Shown: positions 1 to 8,822, counted from the stretch's first letter. The stretch is DNA of 62,991 bases from Stenotrophomonas cyclobalanopsidis (GCF_008710035.1 NZ_VYKI01000007.1:1-62991), one strand, 5' to 3'. A program made the numbers and translations. The notes: a model not told the origin generated them from the sequence alone.

Positions 1-303
1 AACCAGCATCGGCTACCGGAAGACGCCTGTCTCAACTGCGATCCGGGGTTGCCAGCCTTTTCCTGGAACACCGCCCCCGGCCGACAACGCCGAGGACGGT
101 GAAGATTTCCAAGACCCGCTATCCGGTGGACCGTAAGGCTGCACCACTTAAGTGAACAGCATTACGGCGATGCCGGGCCTTTTTTGTTGGTGTGACCGCT
201 GTATGTAGAGTCGAGCAAGCTCGACTCTACGAAGGCAGAAGCAGTCGAGCAAGCTCGACTCTACAAAGGGCGGAAGATCGGACGCAGCCGCCGGCTGCGG
301 CTG
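1..303. other. Left-edge segment without a recognisable gene; holds a GTAG-type REP pair
   Basis: No frame in this stretch gives a protein I recognise. A short reading frame open from the left edge ends at a TGA near position 154 and could be the tail of a gene outside the window. A weak hairpin with a 4-bp stem, followed by a run of T, lies at about 165-186 and could end a transcript entering from the left. The rest is a REP dimer, listed separately. Confidence 0.4.
205..264. repeat. GTAG-type (SMAG) REP dimer
   Basis: Two near-perfect palindromes built on GTAGAGTCGAGC and its complement, in opposite orientation. The first spans 205-230 and starts with GTAG; the second ends with CTAC at 264. 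This fits the SMAG class of extragenic palindromes known from S. maltophilia. The pair lies just downstream of the stop codon of the mltD-like gene. Confidence 0.85.
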
Positions 304-1509
304 TCAGTCTTCGATGCGCAGCACGGCGCCGGGCTTCAGCACGCTGCTGCCGCTCAGGCCGTTCAATGACAGCAGGGCCTTCACCGGCATGCCGTAGCGG
401 CGGGCGATGGTCCAGGCCGATTCACCGTTGCGCACGGTGTGGCGGCGGTTGCGCGGGCGGTCGGCCGCGCTGGCCACGGTCCTGGCGACCTGCGGGGCCG
501 GCTGCAGGCTTGCGCTGGGGGCCACGGCGGTCGCTGCGGTCGCAACCGTGGCGACATCGTCAACCGGCGCAGAGGCGGCGGTCACCGGGGCCAGCACGCG
601 GGTGGTGCCTGTCGGGCGGCTGCTGCCGGCCAAGGCCGGGTTCAGGCGGGCAATGCGGTTCGGGTCCAGCGCACGCTGCGCCGCCCACTGCTGCACGCTG
701 GTGCCCGCCGGCAGGGTGTGGCCCTTCAGTACCGGTACGGTGCGGTCCAGCGAGGCCATCACGCCGGGCTCGTCTTCGGCATCCTCCAGCACGCAGGCCA
801 GGGCATGCAGCTTCTCGACGTAGGCGTGGGTCACCGGCGACAGGCCGGGCAGGGCGGCCGGTTTGGCGTTCTGCGCGTTCATGCCCGCCTTGCGCATCGA
901 CTGCAGCACGCGGTACTCGCCGGCGTTGTAGGCCATGGTTGCCAGGCGCCAATCGCCGCCAAACATGCCGTGCAGGGTCTTCAGGTAGCGCACCGCGGCC
1001 TGGGTGGAATCGACCGCCGACAGGCGGCCGTCGTAGCCGTTGGCCATCGGTACGCGGTGGTTGCGCGCGGTGGTGGCGATGAACTGCCACAGCCCGGTCG
1101 GGCCGCTGCCGTTGCGGGCGTTGGGGCGGTAGCCGCTCTCCACGAACGGGATGAGCGCGAATTCGGTAGGCAGGCTGGCCTTGCGCAGCTCTTCGACCAC
1201 GTAGCCGAACAGCACCAGCGCGTCGTCATCCTGATTGGCCAGGCGAGAGGGGGCGTGGGCGAACTGCTTCTGCCAGCGCGGGCTGGTGGCCTCGGCATCG
1301 CAGGTCGGTTCAGCCAGGCCCTCGCGGAAGCTGGCGAAGATCTCCTGGCCGTTGCGGACCGAGGCGGCCGGCAGCAGGGTCGGATCCATCGGCACGGCCG
1401 ACGCGGCGGTCAGGTTCTGGCTGATGCCGGCGCCCAGCGACTGCGCGCCCGCGTTTCCGGCCAGCCCCAGGACAAGGCCCAGGGCCAGCGGCAGACTTCG
1501 GCGCATCAT
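304..1509 (-). CDS. mltD: MltD-like membrane-bound lytic murein transglycosylase with LysM domain
   Basis: Cleaves the MurNAc-GlcNAc glycan bond of peptidoglycan in the periplasm with formation of 1,6-anhydro ends. The 401-residue protein starts with a signal peptide (residues 1-22). The SLT domain (about 105-225) shows the catalytic glutamate in FVESGY (E124), GLWQF at 139-143 and AYNAGE at 193-198. A single LysM peptidoglycan-binding domain fills roughly residues 355-400, fewer than in longer MltD proteins. The gene begins with two ATG codons (1509 and 1506). The first overlaps the gloB stop as ATGA, so the two are probably translationally coupled. The order mltD-gloB-methyltransferase-rnhA-dnaQ matches E. 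coli. No lipobox is visible, so the mature protein may be periplasmic and not lipid-anchored. Confidence 0.88.
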   Translation of the reverse strand: MMRRSLPLALGLVLGLAGNAGAQSLGAGISQNLTAASAVPMDPTLLPAASVRNGQEIFASFREGLAEPTCDAEATSPRWQKQFAHAPSRLANQDDDALVLFGYVVEELRKASLPTEFALIPFVESGYRPNARNGSGPTGLWQFIATTARNHRVPMANGYDGRLSAVDSTQAAVRYLKTLHGMFGGDWRLATMAYNAGEYRVLQSMRKAGMNAQNAKPAALPGLSPVTHAYVEKLHALACVLEDAEDEPGVMASLDRTVPVLKGHTLPAGTSVQQWAAQRALDPNRIARLNPALAGSSRPTGTTRVLAPVTAASAPVDDVATVATAATAVAPSASLQPAPQVARTVASAADRPRNRRHTVRNGESAWTIARRYGMPVKALLSLNGLSGSSVLKPGAVLRIED

Positions 1510-2270
1510 GCGCGGAAGCCGTCTTTCCAGTGCCGGAGACCGGCCATGACATCGACGTCGTCCACGACATCGCGCCCCAGGTGCGCTGACACCGCCGCGC
1601 GGATCGGCGCGGTGTGCACACGCAGGAACGGATTGCAGTCCAGCTCGTTGGCCAGGGTTACCGGCAGGGTGGAACGATCATCGCGGCGCATGGCCAAAGC
1701 CTCCTCTTGGCGCTGCCACAGGGCAGCGTTGGCGGGGTCGACATGCCGCGCGAAGACGGCATTTGACACGGTGTACTCATGGGCGCAACAAAGCAGCAGT
1801 TGCACGGGCAAGGTACCCAGCTTGCGCATCGACGCCAGCAGCTGGGACGGCGTACCTTCGAACAGGCGCCCACAGCCCAGGCTGAACAACGAATCTCCGC
1901 TGAAAAGATGTTCAGCCGTGTGAAACGCGATGTGGGTGCGGGTATGCCCGGGCACGGATAGTACGTGGAACATCCGGCCCAGTGCCTGAACGCGTTCACC
2001 TTCGCCCACCCGTTCGGTGGCGGTCGGGATGCGCTCGTCGACCGGTGCTATCACCCGCGCGCGGGGAAAACGCGCCTGCAGCGCGGGCACGCCGCCGATG
2101 TGGTCGTCGTGGTGGTGGGTCAGCAGGATGGTGTCCACGCGCAGGCCCTCGTCGGCCAGCGCCAGCACCGGCGCGGCATCGCCCGGGTCGATGACCACCG
2201 CGGCGCCATCGTCGGCGATCAGCATCCAGATGTAGTTGTCCGCAAATGCGGTCAGGGCAGTCAGTCGCAT
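1506..2270 (-). CDS. gloB: Hydroxyacylglutathione hydrolase (glyoxalase II)
   Basis: Second enzyme of the glyoxalase pathway: it hydrolyses S-D-lactoylglutathione to D-lactate and glutathione in the cytoplasm. The 254-residue protein has the metallo-beta-lactamase fold with the dinuclear metal motif THHHDDH at residues 51-57, the later histidine in VPGHTRTH, and the C-terminal family sequence with [10 protein letters not shown]. The ATG at 2270 was chosen because the family starts with MRLTALxAFxDNYIW. The longer upstream reading frame runs into the divergent methyltransferase gene and is not conserved-looking. Only about 10 bp separate it from that divergent gene, so the two promoters must overlap or lie inside the genes. 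It is coupled to the mltD-like gene downstream by ATGA. Confidence 0.94.
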   Translation of the reverse strand: MRLTALTAFADNYIWMLIADDGAAVVIDPGDAAPVLALADEGLRVDTILLTHHHDDHIGGVPALQARFPRARVIAPVDERIPTATERVGEGERVQALGRMFHVLSVPGHTRTHIAFHTAEHLFSGDSLFSLGCGRLFEGTPSQLLASMRKLGTLPVQLLLCCAHEYTVSNAVFARHVDPANAALWQRQEEALAMRRDDRSTLPVTLANELDCNPFLRVHTAPIRAAVSAHLGRDVVDDVDVMAGLRHWKDGFRA

Positions 2271-2281
2271 AGAATTGGACC

Positions 2282-2926
2282 ATGCCCCTGCTGCAGAGCC
2301 ACCGTCAAGCGAGCCTGGTGCCGTGGTTCGACAGCGAGCCGGCGGCAGCGCTGCGCCTGCTTGAGCGCCAGCTGCTGCTGCCACGGCTGGCCGGCCTGCC
2401 GTCCCAGCCCTGGCTGTGGATCGCACCCACGGCCTCCTGGCTGGAGGATGCGCAGCTGGGCGGCCGCGGCCTGCGCCTGTACCGCGAGGGCGCCGGCTAT
2501 GCCGGTGACACCCGCTGCGCGCTGCCTCTGCCGCTGGCCAATGAAAGCGTCAACGCCATCGTGCTGCAGCATGTCACCGCTGCCGATGCCGATTACCTGC
2601 TGGATGAGTGCTCGCGCGTGCTGATGCCCGGCGGCCAGTTGTGGCTGAGCAGCCTCAACCCGTTCAGCCCCTTCCGCACCCGATGGCGACACCATGGTCT
2701 GGTGGTGCGCACGCCGCAGCGGCTGCGCCAGCTGCTGGCCCGGCATGGGCTGGAATGCGACGACACCCGCTATCTGGGGCCGCTGTGGCAAGGCGCCGGC
2801 AGCAGCCGTGGGGCGGGCTGGGCGCCACTGCGCGCGGCCTGCCTGTTCCATGCCGAAAAACGTACGCTGGCCCTGCCTGGGCCGACCCCGCTGCCGGTGC
2901 GCTGGTTGGGCACCGTTGCTACCTGA
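2282..2926 (+). CDS. YafS-like class I SAM-dependent methyltransferase
   Basis: A 214-residue protein of the Methyltransferase_11 type. Visible features are the segment ending in VLQHVT (about residues 97-102), a [15 protein letters not shown] block (about 112-126) typical of the beta-5 region, and a short C-terminal part. The glycine-rich motif I is poorly conserved, as in E. coli YafS, which sits at the same place between gloB and rnhA. The substrate is unknown. The gene is divergent to gloB and only 12 bp upstream of rnhA, so it is likely the first gene of a methyltransferase-rnhA-dnaQ transcript. The family assignment is secure; the reaction is inferred from it. Confidence 0.8.
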   Translation: MPLLQSHRQASLVPWFDSEPAAALRLLERQLLLPRLAGLPSQPWLWIAPTASWLEDAQLGGRGLRLYREGAGYAGDTRCALPLPLANESVNAIVLQHVTAADADYLLDECSRVLMPGGQLWLSSLNPFSPFRTRWRHHGLVVRTPQRLRQLLARHGLECDDTRYLGPLWQGAGSSRGAGWAPLRAACLFHAEKRTLALPGPTPLPVRWLGTVAT

Positions 2927-2938
2927 TCTGGAGTTGTA

Positions 2939-3391
2939 TTGAAAACCATTGAAATCCACACCGACGGTTCCTGCCTCGGCAATCCCGGCCCGGGTGGCTG
3001 GGCCGCACTGCTGCGCTACAAGGGCCACGAGCGCGAACTGAGTGGCGGCGAAGCCCACACCACCAACAACCGGATGGAGCTGATGGCGGCCATTTCCGCG
3101 TTGGAAAGCCTCACCGAAGCCTGCGAGATCGTGCTCTACACCGATTCGCAGTATGTGCGGCAGGGCCTGACCCAGTGGATGGCCGGGTGGATCCGCAAGA
3201 ACTGGAAGACCGCCGGCGGCGACCCGGTGAAGAACCGCGAGCTGTGGGAGCGCCTGCATGCGGCCACGCTGCGGCACCAGATCGACTGGCGCTGGGTGAA
3301 GGGCCACTCCGGTGACCCCGACAACGAGCGGGTCGACACCCTGGCGCGCAATGCCGCGATCCAGATCCGCGACGGCAGCCCGGTAAACTGA
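2939..3391 (+). CDS. rnhA: Ribonuclease HI
   Basis: Degrades the RNA strand of RNA-DNA hybrids (R-loops, primer removal). The 150-residue protein has the usual RNase HI length and all catalytic acids: DGS near residue 10, the glutamate in NRMELMAA, the aspartate in YTDSQYV, and the later histidine and aspartate in [13 protein letters not shown]. The start is a TTG codon at 2939; this is the only start giving the canonical N-terminus [11 protein letters not shown]. It is 4 bp from dnaQ and in the same direction, unlike E. coli where the two genes diverge, so they probably share a transcript here. Confidence 0.96.
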   Translation: MKTIEIHTDGSCLGNPGPGGWAALLRYKGHERELSGGEAHTTNNRMELMAAISALESLTEACEIVLYTDSQYVRQGLTQWMAGWIRKNWKTAGGDPVKNRELWERLHAATLRHQIDWRWVKGHSGDPDNERVDTLARNAAIQIRDGSPVN

Positions 3392-3395
3392 GCCC

Positions 3396-4124
3396 ATGCG
3401 TCAGATCATCCTCGATACCGAAACCACCGGCCTGGAATGGAAGAAGGGCAACCGCATCGTTGAAATCGGCTGCGTGGAGCTGTTCAAGCGCCGCCCGACC
3501 GGCAACAACTATCACCAGTACATCAAGCCCGATGTCGACTTCGAGCAGGGTGCGCAGGAAGTCACCGGCCTGAGCCTGGATTTCCTCGCCGACAAGCCGG
3601 AGTTCGCGCAGATCGCCGAGGAGTTCCTGGCGTTCATCGATGGCGCCGAGCTGATCATCCACAACGCGGCGTTCGATCTGGGCTTCCTTGATTACGAGCT
3701 GTCCCTGCTGGGGCCGCAGTACGGGAAGATCACCGACCGCTGCACGGTGATCGATACCCTGGCGATGGCGCGCGAGCGCTTCCCCGGCCAGCGCAACTCG
3801 CTGGATGCCCTGTGCCGGCGCCTGGGCGTGGACAACTCGCACCGTGCGCTGCACGGCGGCCTGCTCGATGCGCAGATCCTGGGCGATGTCTACATCGCGC
3901 TGACCTCGGGGCAGGAAGAGATCGGCTTCGGCCTCGAAGACGACAGCGGGGCCGATGGCGCCGCGCTGCTGGCCTTCGACACCAGCAAGCTTTTGCCGCG
4001 CCCCCGCGTGGTGGCCACGGCGTCGGAGCTGGAGGCGCACGCCGCGCGGCTGGAGCGCCTGCGCAAGAAGGCCGGCCACGCGTTGTGGGATGGCCCGAAG
4101 GTGGAAGAGGTCGCGAGCGCGTAA
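3396..4124 (+). CDS. dnaQ: DNA polymerase III epsilon subunit (3'-5' proofreading exonuclease)
   Basis: Proofreading subunit of the replicative polymerase core. The 242-residue DEDDh exonuclease shows motif ExoI with LDTETTGL (residues 6-13), ExoII around HNAAFDLGFL, and ExoIII with the histidine in HRALHGGLLDA. The C-terminal 60 residues, rich in Ala, Arg and Leu, correspond to the tail that binds the alpha subunit. It directly follows rnhA. A GTAG-type palindrome lies between its stop and the convergent phosphatase gene. Confidence 0.95.
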   Translation: MRQIILDTETTGLEWKKGNRIVEIGCVELFKRRPTGNNYHQYIKPDVDFEQGAQEVTGLSLDFLADKPEFAQIAEEFLAFIDGAELIIHNAAFDLGFLDYELSLLGPQYGKITDRCTVIDTLAMARERFPGQRNSLDALCRRLGVDNSHRALHGGLLDAQILGDVYIALTSGQEEIGFGLEDDSGADGAALLAFDTSKLLPRPRVVATASELEAHAARLERLRKKAGHALWDGPKVEEVASA

Positions 4125-4168
4125 GTGGTCGGGGGGATGCCGGGCATGGACCGGCATCCACGACGCGT

Positions 4169-4192
4169 CATCCACGCATGGCGTGGATCTAC
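4169..4192 (-). repeat. GTAG-type REP palindrome
   Basis: A 24-bp palindrome centred on CCACGCATGGCGTGG, with CTAC at its right end, so the GTAG head is on the minus strand. It lies between the convergent ends of dnaQ and the PP2C gene, a typical REP position. Confidence 0.75.
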
Positions 4193-4195
4193 CGG

Positions 4196-4900
4196 TTAAT
4201 GGCAGCGCACCAGGATCACGGTGATGTTGTCGGACCCACCGCCGTCCAATGCCGAGGCGACCAGGCTGTCCACGCATTCCTGGGCGCTGGCGTCGTCGTA
4301 GGCGAGGGTGCGGGCGATGTCACGGTCGTCGACTTCCTCGGTCAGGCCGTCACTGCACAGCAGCAGCTGCATGCCCGGGCGCAGTTCGCCACTGGTGGTG
4401 GCCACGTTCAGATGGTTCGGGTCGGTCACGCCCAGTGCCTGGGTCACCACGTTGCGGTGCGGGTGGGCACGCGCCTGTTCGGCGGTCAGGTTGCCCTGCG
4501 CCACCAGTTCCTGCACCACGCTGTGGTCCTGGCTGAGCTGGGCCAGCTGGCCGTCGCGCCACAGGTAGGCGCGGCTGTCGCCGACCCAGGCCACTTCATA
4601 GCGGTTGCCCTGCACGCGTGCGGCGACAACGGTGGTGCCCATCGGCAGGGTGTCATTGCGCCGCCGCGAGGCACGGATGATCTCCTCGTCGGCGGTGCGG
4701 ATGGCGTGGGCCAGCGGGGCGCCACGGCGGATCTCGCGGACGATGGTCTCGCGTGCCAGGGCACTGGCCACCTCGCCGCAGGCGTGCCCGCCCATGCCGT
4801 CGGCCACCAGCCACAGGGCCAGCTCGCTGTCACCGTAGTAGGTGTCCTCGTTGAGCTCGCGGCGCAGGCCAGGGTGGGTGAGGTGTCCGAATTCGATCAT
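4196..4900 (-). CDS. PP2C-family (Stp1/PrpC type) serine/threonine phosphatase
   Basis: Metal-dependent protein phosphatase acting on phospho-Ser/Thr. The 234-residue protein holds all PP2C metal motifs: RELNEDTYYG near residues 14-23, VADGMGGHACGE near 33-44, GDSRAYLWRDG in the middle, CSDGLTE and GGSDNITVILV near the end. ATG at 4900 was preferred over one at 4966 because the conserved N-terminus (MIEFGHLTHPG) begins there. No partner Hanks-type kinase or FHA gene is next to it, so its substrate is not evident from context. It is convergent to dnaQ. Confidence 0.9.
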   Translation of the reverse strand: MIEFGHLTHPGLRRELNEDTYYGDSELALWLVADGMGGHACGEVASALARETIVREIRRGAPLAHAIRTADEEIIRASRRRNDTLPMGTTVVAARVQGNRYEVAWVGDSRAYLWRDGQLAQLSQDHSVVQELVAQGNLTAEQARAHPHRNVVTQALGVTDPNHLNVATTSGELRPGMQLLLCSDGLTEEVDDRDIARTLAYDDASAQECVDSLVASALDGGGSDNITVILVRCH

Positions 4901-5008
4901 GGTGGTTGCTGGGCGGGGTAATGCCGGGGAGAACGGCATCATCACGGCCAAGCGGACATCCGGCAAGGCGTTCAGTCAGAAATTTTTCACATGATGGGCC
5001 GCAATGGC

Positions 5009-5037
5009 TTGTGGTCTGCCGCGCTTCCTCGTATGAT
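5009..5037 (+). promoter_or_regulatory. Sigma-70 type promoter for tRNA-Ser(CGA)
   Basis: A TTGTGG -35 hexamer (5009-5014) and a TATGAT -10 hexamer (5032-5037) are separated by exactly 17 bp. The -10 box ends 29 bp before the tRNA 5' end. The other tRNA-Ser gene in the window has a very similar arrangement. Confidence 0.65.
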
Positions 5038-5066
5038 GCGCGTCCCCGGTTCGCCGGGGAACACCT

Positions 5067-5157
5067 GGAGAGGTGGCAGAGCGGTTGAATGTACCTGACT
5101 CGAAATCAGGCAGGCGTTTATAGCGCCTCGGGGGTTCGAATCCCCCCCTCTCCGCCA
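5067..5157 (+). tRNA. tRNA-Ser (anticodon CGA)
   Basis: Acceptor stem GGAGAGG pairs with CCTCTCC. The anticodon stem CCTGA/TCAGG encloses loop CTCGAAA, giving anticodon CGA at 5101-5103. A long variable arm is present, as expected for a class II tRNA, and the T arm contains GGTTCGAAT. The CCA tail (5155-5157) is encoded and forms the left edge of the perfect palindrome of the following terminator. Confidence 0.96.
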
Positions 5158-5204
5158 GATAACTAAAAAGGCTGCCCAAAGGGCAGCCTTTTTAGTTATC
5201 TGGC
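5154..5204 (+). terminator. Rho-independent terminator of tRNA-Ser(CGA), overlapping the CCA end
   Basis: A perfect inverted repeat of 24 bp per arm around a 3-nt AAA loop. The core is AAAAAGGCTGCCC / GGGCAGCCTTTTT. The left arm begins with GCCA of the tRNA 3' end and the right arm ends with TGGC, so the tRNA tail itself is part of the palindrome. Confidence 0.85.
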
Positions 5205-5326
5205 GCGGGATGCGAAGTGCGCTGCGCGCGCTTCGCCCCAAACGTTGCGTCGCAACGTTTGGGCCCCTCCCTTTGCCTGCCTCTCCCCGCCCCTGTCGGG
5301 GCAGCCCCTCAACAGAGGGGCTTGTT
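5201..5326 (+). repeat. tRNA-Ser-linked 126-bp structured element, copy next to tRNA-Ser(CGA)
   Basis: This 126-bp block is nearly identical to the 126-bp block that occurs three times behind tRNA-Ser(GGA) (10203-10328, 10403-10528, 10603-10728, reverse strand). Relative to the tRNA it has the same orientation and directly follows the terminator in both places. It can fold into several stem-loops: GCGAAG...CTTCGC, a stem around CGTTGCGTCGCAACG, CCCCG...CGGGG, and GCCCCTC-AACA-GAGGGGC. The two versions differ mainly within the second stem. No convincing protein is encoded. Its function is unknown. Confidence 0.8.
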
Positions 5327-5414
5327 CCACCCGACGCGCCATCGGGTTGCTGTCACGCGCGAACAGCGTCTTCGCTGCGGTTACCATGTGCGCATCAATT
5401 GCTGGAGCGCTGCC

Positions 5415-5801
5415 ATGACCGCTGAAATCCTTGTGCCTGTTTCTTTTGGCGAGCTGCTGGACAAGATCTCGATCCTGCAGATCAAGTCCGAGCGCATCAG
5501 CGATGAAGGCAAGCTGGCCAACGTGCGCCGCGAGCTGTCCGCGCTGGAGACCACCTGGATGGGCCATCCGGCGGCGGTGAAGGACATCGCCAAGCTGCGT
5601 GCCGAACTGAAGGCGGTCAATGAGCAGCTGTGGGACATCGAGGACGAGGTCCGCCTGAAGGAGAAGGCGCAGGCCTTCGACCAGGCCTTCGTTGACCTGG
5701 CCCGCAGCGTCTACCTGCGCAACGACGAGCGCGCGCGCATCAAGAAGGCGATCAACCTGGCGCTGGGCTCGGCGTACGTGGAAGAGAAGTCCTACAAATA
5801 A
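5415..5801 (+). CDS. DUF6165 family protein
   Basis: A 128-residue soluble protein of the DUF6165 family, recognised by its N-terminus (EILVPVSFGELLDKISILQIKS in part) and by its largely alpha-helical, charged sequence with likely coiled-coil segments at about 35-95. No biochemical function is known to me. ATG at 5415 was chosen because homologues begin at this point; the longer frame upstream runs into the tRNA-linked element. It is convergent with a GT9 heptosyltransferase gene, and this neighbourhood near kdkA suggests a link to lipopolysaccharide core synthesis, which is an inference from context only. Confidence 0.8.
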   Translation: MTAEILVPVSFGELLDKISILQIKSERISDEGKLANVRRELSALETTWMGHPAAVKDIAKLRAELKAVNEQLWDIEDEVRLKEKAQAFDQAFVDLARSVYLRNDERARIKKAINLALGSAYVEEKSYK

Positions 5802-5820
5802 TCCCACGTCCTGCGTGGAG

Positions 5821-5846
5821 GGTGCGGGCCACGGGCGGCCCGCACC
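5821..5846. terminator. GC-rich hairpin between convergent genes
   Basis: A 10-bp stem GGTGCGGGCC/GGCCCGCACC with a 6-nt loop between the DUF6165 stop and the GT9 stop. No clear T run follows on either strand, so it may be a weak bidirectional terminator or simply an mRNA 3' end stabiliser. Confidence 0.35.
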
Positions 5847-5852
5847 GGTCGC

Positions 5853-6899
5853 TCAGCCGAGGTGATCGGCGACGTAGCGCTCGAAGGCGGCGATGCCGTC
5901 CTCGACGGTGATCAGTTCCATCACATCGTCGAACTCGATCTTGGTGCCCCACTTGAGGTCGGCCGCCTGCTTGCCCAGGTACTTGCGCGCGGCATCGTCG
6001 TAGCGGTCCACGCAGTAGCGCCGGTCGGAGTACGGACCGCTGCGGTGCGGGTTGCTGGCCGCATGCAGGCCCAGCACCTTGGTGCCCATCGCATTGGCGA
6101 TGTGCATCGGGCCCGAATCCGGGGTCATCACCAGGTTGGCGCGGGCCAGCAGGGCCGGCAGCTGCTTCAGCGTGTCCCGGCCCACCAGGTCCAGCGCCGG
6201 TGTTGCCAGCTGGGCCTGGACGGCATCGGCCATGCTGCGCTCCAGCTCGCTGCGGCCACCGCACAGCACCACCTGCCAGCCGCGCCTGCTGGCATGGTTG
6301 GCCACTGCCGCATAGCGGTCGGCGTACCAGTTGCGCATGACATGGCTGGAGCACGGCGAGATCATCAGCACCGGGCGGCCATCGTCGGGCCACTGCGCAG
6401 CGGCCCACTCGCAGGCCGACGGCGGCACCGCGAGGTCCCAGCTCACTTCGGTCTGGCGCAGGCCCAGTGGCTCGCAGAAGCTGCCGATGGCATCGAGCAC
6501 GTGGATGCCCGGTCGATCGGGGATGCGTTCGTTGATGAACAACCCATGCAGATCCTTGGAGCGGCTGCGGTCGTAGCCGATGCGGCGCTCGGCCGGGATG
6601 AAGGCCGACAGCAGGTTCGCGCGGAACGCTACCTGCATCTGCAGCAGCGCATCGAAGCGCCCCGGCGGCAGCTGCCTGCGCAGTTCCTTGACCCCGGCCA
6701 TGCCGGTCTTCTTGTCGTACGCATGGAAGACCACGCCGGGCAGGCCATCAAGCAGCTTCTGGCCGACCTTGTCGATGATCCAGTGGATCGGCGTGTCCGG
6801 GCGCGCAGCCTGCAGGGTGCGCACCAGGGGCACAACGTGGGTGACATCCCCCAGGGCAGACAGGCGCAGGAGGCACAAGGATGAGGACGCTGATGCCAT
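5853..6899 (-). CDS. Glycosyltransferase family 9, ADP-heptose:LPS heptosyltransferase-like
   Basis: Probably transfers a heptose or similar sugar to the inner core of lipopolysaccharide at the cytoplasmic face of the inner membrane. The 348-residue GT9 protein has the N-terminal [16 protein letters not shown] segment (residues 9-24), a central Rossmann half, and the nucleotide-sugar binding motif [14 protein letters not shown] followed by VLGLH in the C-terminal half. Length fits WaaC/WaaF/WaaQ types; which of them cannot be decided. It is divergent from kdkA with only 20 bp between the chosen starts, so both promoters must be compact or overlap the coding regions. Confidence 0.87.
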   Translation of the reverse strand: MASASSSLCLLRLSALGDVTHVVPLVRTLQAARPDTPIHWIIDKVGQKLLDGLPGVVFHAYDKKTGMAGVKELRRQLPPGRFDALLQMQVAFRANLLSAFIPAERRIGYDRSRSKDLHGLFINERIPDRPGIHVLDAIGSFCEPLGLRQTEVSWDLAVPPSACEWAAAQWPDDGRPVLMISPCSSHVMRNWYADRYAAVANHASRRGWQVVLCGGRSELERSMADAVQAQLATPALDLVGRDTLKQLPALLARANLVMTPDSGPMHIANAMGTKVLGLHAASNPHRSGPYSDRRYCVDRYDDAARKYLGKQAADLKWGTKIEFDDVMELITVEDGIAAFERYVADHLG

Positions 6900-6919
6900 G
6901 TGTTGTTAGACTCAATGGA

Positions 6920-7669
6920 ATGGTCGTATTTGACGCCAATGAAGCGCTGACGCCATGCCGCGAGGGTCGCGGCATCGGGGCCATTCTGTTCGACCGCGAG
7001 CGGCTGCGGCAAGCCGAGGTCGGCCTGTTCTCGCCCCAGCACTGGGGCAGCAGGGCCCGGCCGGTGGCGGAAGGCGGGCGCGGCAGTGCCTGGTTCGTCG
7101 ATGCGCCTTTCGGCTCCGGCGTGCTGCGGCACTATCTGCGCGGTGGCCTGGCGGCCAAGCTCAGCCGGGACCAGTACATCTGGCGCGGCGCGGATCGCAC
7201 CCGCAGTTTCGCCGAATTCCGGCTGATGCGTGCCCTGCGCGCGCAGAAGCTGCCGGTGCCCCGGCCGATCGCCGCCTTCTACATGCGTGAAGGCATGCGC
7301 TACCGCGCGGCCATCCTGATGGAGCGCATCGAGGGCGTACGTTCGCTGGCCGACCGCGCGCTGGTGGCCGGCCGTGGCGCGCCGTGGGAAGAGGCGGGCC
7401 GACTGATCGCGCGCTTCCATCGCGCCGGCCTGGACCACGCCGACCTCAACGCCCACAACATCCTGTTCGATGGCAACGGCCATGGTTGGCTGATCGACTT
7501 CGACCGCGGTGTGATCCGCATCCCGGCCACCGCCTGGCGCGAGCGCAACCTCAAGCGCCTGCTGCGCTCGCTGGTCAAGCTGCGTGGCGAGCGCAGCGTG
7601 GAAGACGTACAGAAGGACTACGCGCGGCTGCGTCGCGCCTACGACATGGCCTGGAACCGGGGCACCTGA
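6920..7669 (+). CDS. kdkA: 3-deoxy-D-manno-octulosonic acid (Kdo) kinase
   Basis: Phosphorylates the Kdo residue of lipid A-Kdo at O-4 during inner core assembly, using ATP. The 249-residue protein-kinase-like fold shows the catalytic loop HADLNAHN with Asp175 and Asn180, followed by WLIDFDRG as metal-binding DFD. ATG at 6920 was chosen because it leaves the gene clear of the divergent GT9 start and gives the usual length of about 250 residues. The stop overlaps the ATG of the following MBL-fold gene (TGATG), so coupling is likely. A single Kdo that is phosphorylated is typical of organisms with this gene. Confidence 0.9.
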   Translation: MVVFDANEALTPCREGRGIGAILFDRERLRQAEVGLFSPQHWGSRARPVAEGGRGSAWFVDAPFGSGVLRHYLRGGLAAKLSRDQYIWRGADRTRSFAEFRLMRALRAQKLPVPRPIAAFYMREGMRYRAAILMERIEGVRSLADRALVAGRGAPWEEAGRLIARFHRAGLDHADLNAHNILFDGNGHGWLIDFDRGVIRIPATAWRERNLKRLLRSLVKLRGERSVEDVQKDYARLRRAYDMAWNRGT

Positions 7670-8436
7670 TGGACTGGTCATTGCGTTTCCTCGGCGTCGG
7701 CAATGCGTCGGCGGTCGAGCTGGGCTCGCCCATGTCGGTGATCGAGCGTGATGGCCGGCCGTGGCTGACCATCGACTGCGGCGGCGAAGGCCTGACCGCG
7801 TTCAAGGCGCACTACGGGCACCTGCCCCAGGCGGTGTTCGTCACCCATGTGCACCTGGACCATGTGGCCGGCTTCGAGCGGCTGTTCGTGGATACCTTCT
7901 TCAACACGCACCGGCGCGGCACGGTGCGCCTGTACGTGCCGGCCACCGTGGTGCCGCTGCTGCACAAGCGCGTGGCCGATTACCCCAACGTACTGGCCGA
8001 GGGTGGCGCCAACTTCTGGGATGCGTTCCAGCTGATCGTGGTGGGCGATGCGTTCTGGCACGAGGGTGTGCGGCTGGAAGTATTCCCGGCGCGCCACCAC
8101 TGGCCGGAGACGGCCTACGGCCTGCGGCTGCAGGGCGCGTTGACCTGGAGCGGCGATACGCGGCCGATCCCGGAGATGCTGGCGCGCTTCGCCAATGACA
8201 ACGAGCTGATCGCCCACGACTGCGGCCTGCATGGCAACCCGTCGCACACCGGCGTGGATGACCTGGAGCGCGAATACAGCGCCGATCTGCAGTCGCGGAT
8301 GATGCTCTATCACTACGCTAGCGCGGCCGATGGCGAGGCGCTGGCCGCACGTGGGCACCGCGTCGCGCAGCGGGGGCAGTGCGTGCCGCTGGCGACGCCG
8401 ACGGCGCCGCACGTGCTGGCGCAGGATCCGCCGTGA
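7669..8436 (+). CDS. MBL-fold metallo-hydrolase
   Basis: A 255-residue metallo-beta-lactamase-fold protein with the metal motif THVHLDH near residue 60, a histidine pair in PARHHWPET, and an aspartate in SGDTRP. The arrangement resembles RNase Z-like or phosphodiesterase-type MBL proteins, but the substrate is not evident. The start codon overlaps the kdkA stop and its own stop overlaps the GTG of the next gene, so kdkA, this gene and the NTF2-like gene form a tight operon. A role in lipopolysaccharide metabolism would be inference from this arrangement only. Confidence 0.83.
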   Translation: MDWSLRFLGVGNASAVELGSPMSVIERDGRPWLTIDCGGEGLTAFKAHYGHLPQAVFVTHVHLDHVAGFERLFVDTFFNTHRRGTVRLYVPATVVPLLHKRVADYPNVLAEGGANFWDAFQLIVVGDAFWHEGVRLEVFPARHHWPETAYGLRLQGALTWSGDTRPIPEMLARFANDNELIAHDCGLHGNPSHTGVDDLEREYSADLQSRMMLYHYASAADGEALAARGHRVAQRGQCVPLATPTAPHVLAQDPP

Positions 8437-8822
8437 AAACCTCCGGCCAGCCTGCCGACGCGGCGCTGGCGGCCGAGCTGGAACATCTGGAGCGCGCGCT
8501 GCACACCCCGCAGGTGCGCGGTGATCGTGTGCGGCTGTCGGAACTGCTGGATGAGGATTTCAGCGAGATCGGCAGCTCCGGCCAGTGCTACGGCCGTACG
8601 GCAGCGCTGGCGGAGATCCCGCTGGAGCGGGCTCAGGTGCAGATCGAATCTGAACAGTACGCAGTCTCGCTGCTGACTCACGACCTGGCCCAGGTGCGTT
8701 ACCGCAGCCGCTACCACGTGGATGGCCAGCCGCAGCGCTGGGTGCTGCGCAGTTCGCTATGGCGCCGGCATGCGCAGGAATGGCGGATGGTGTTCCATCA
8801 GGGAACGCCCGAAGCACGGTAG
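8433..8822 (+). CDS. NTF2-like (DUF4440-type) protein
   Basis: A 129-residue protein with the cystatin/NTF2-like pattern of DUF4440: an N-terminal helix with LEHLERAL, the DEDFSEIGSSG strand-turn, and a C-terminal RSSLWRRHAQEWRMVFHQGT. Such proteins bind small ligands or act as accessory domains; no activity can be named. The start is GTG at 8433, overlapping the stop of the MBL gene. Its TAG stop codon (8820-8822) is part of the GTAG head of a REP palindrome, so the element marks the exact end of the gene. Confidence 0.75.
   Translation: MKTSGQPADAALAAELEHLERALHTPQVRGDRVRLSELLDEDFSEIGSSGQCYGRTAALAEIPLERAQVQIESEQYAVSLLTHDLAQVRYRSRYHVDGQPQRWVLRSSLWRRHAQEWRMVFHQGTPEAR

Noticed and set aside
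4976..5179. 67-residue minus-strand frame with GGFEPPRRYKRLP
   Set aside because: This is the well-known false protein made from the antisense of a tRNA-Ser gene.
5067..5414. Genomic island at tRNA-Ser(CGA)
   Set aside because: No integrase, no repeat of the tRNA end further on, and normal core genes follow at once; only the 126-bp element is special.
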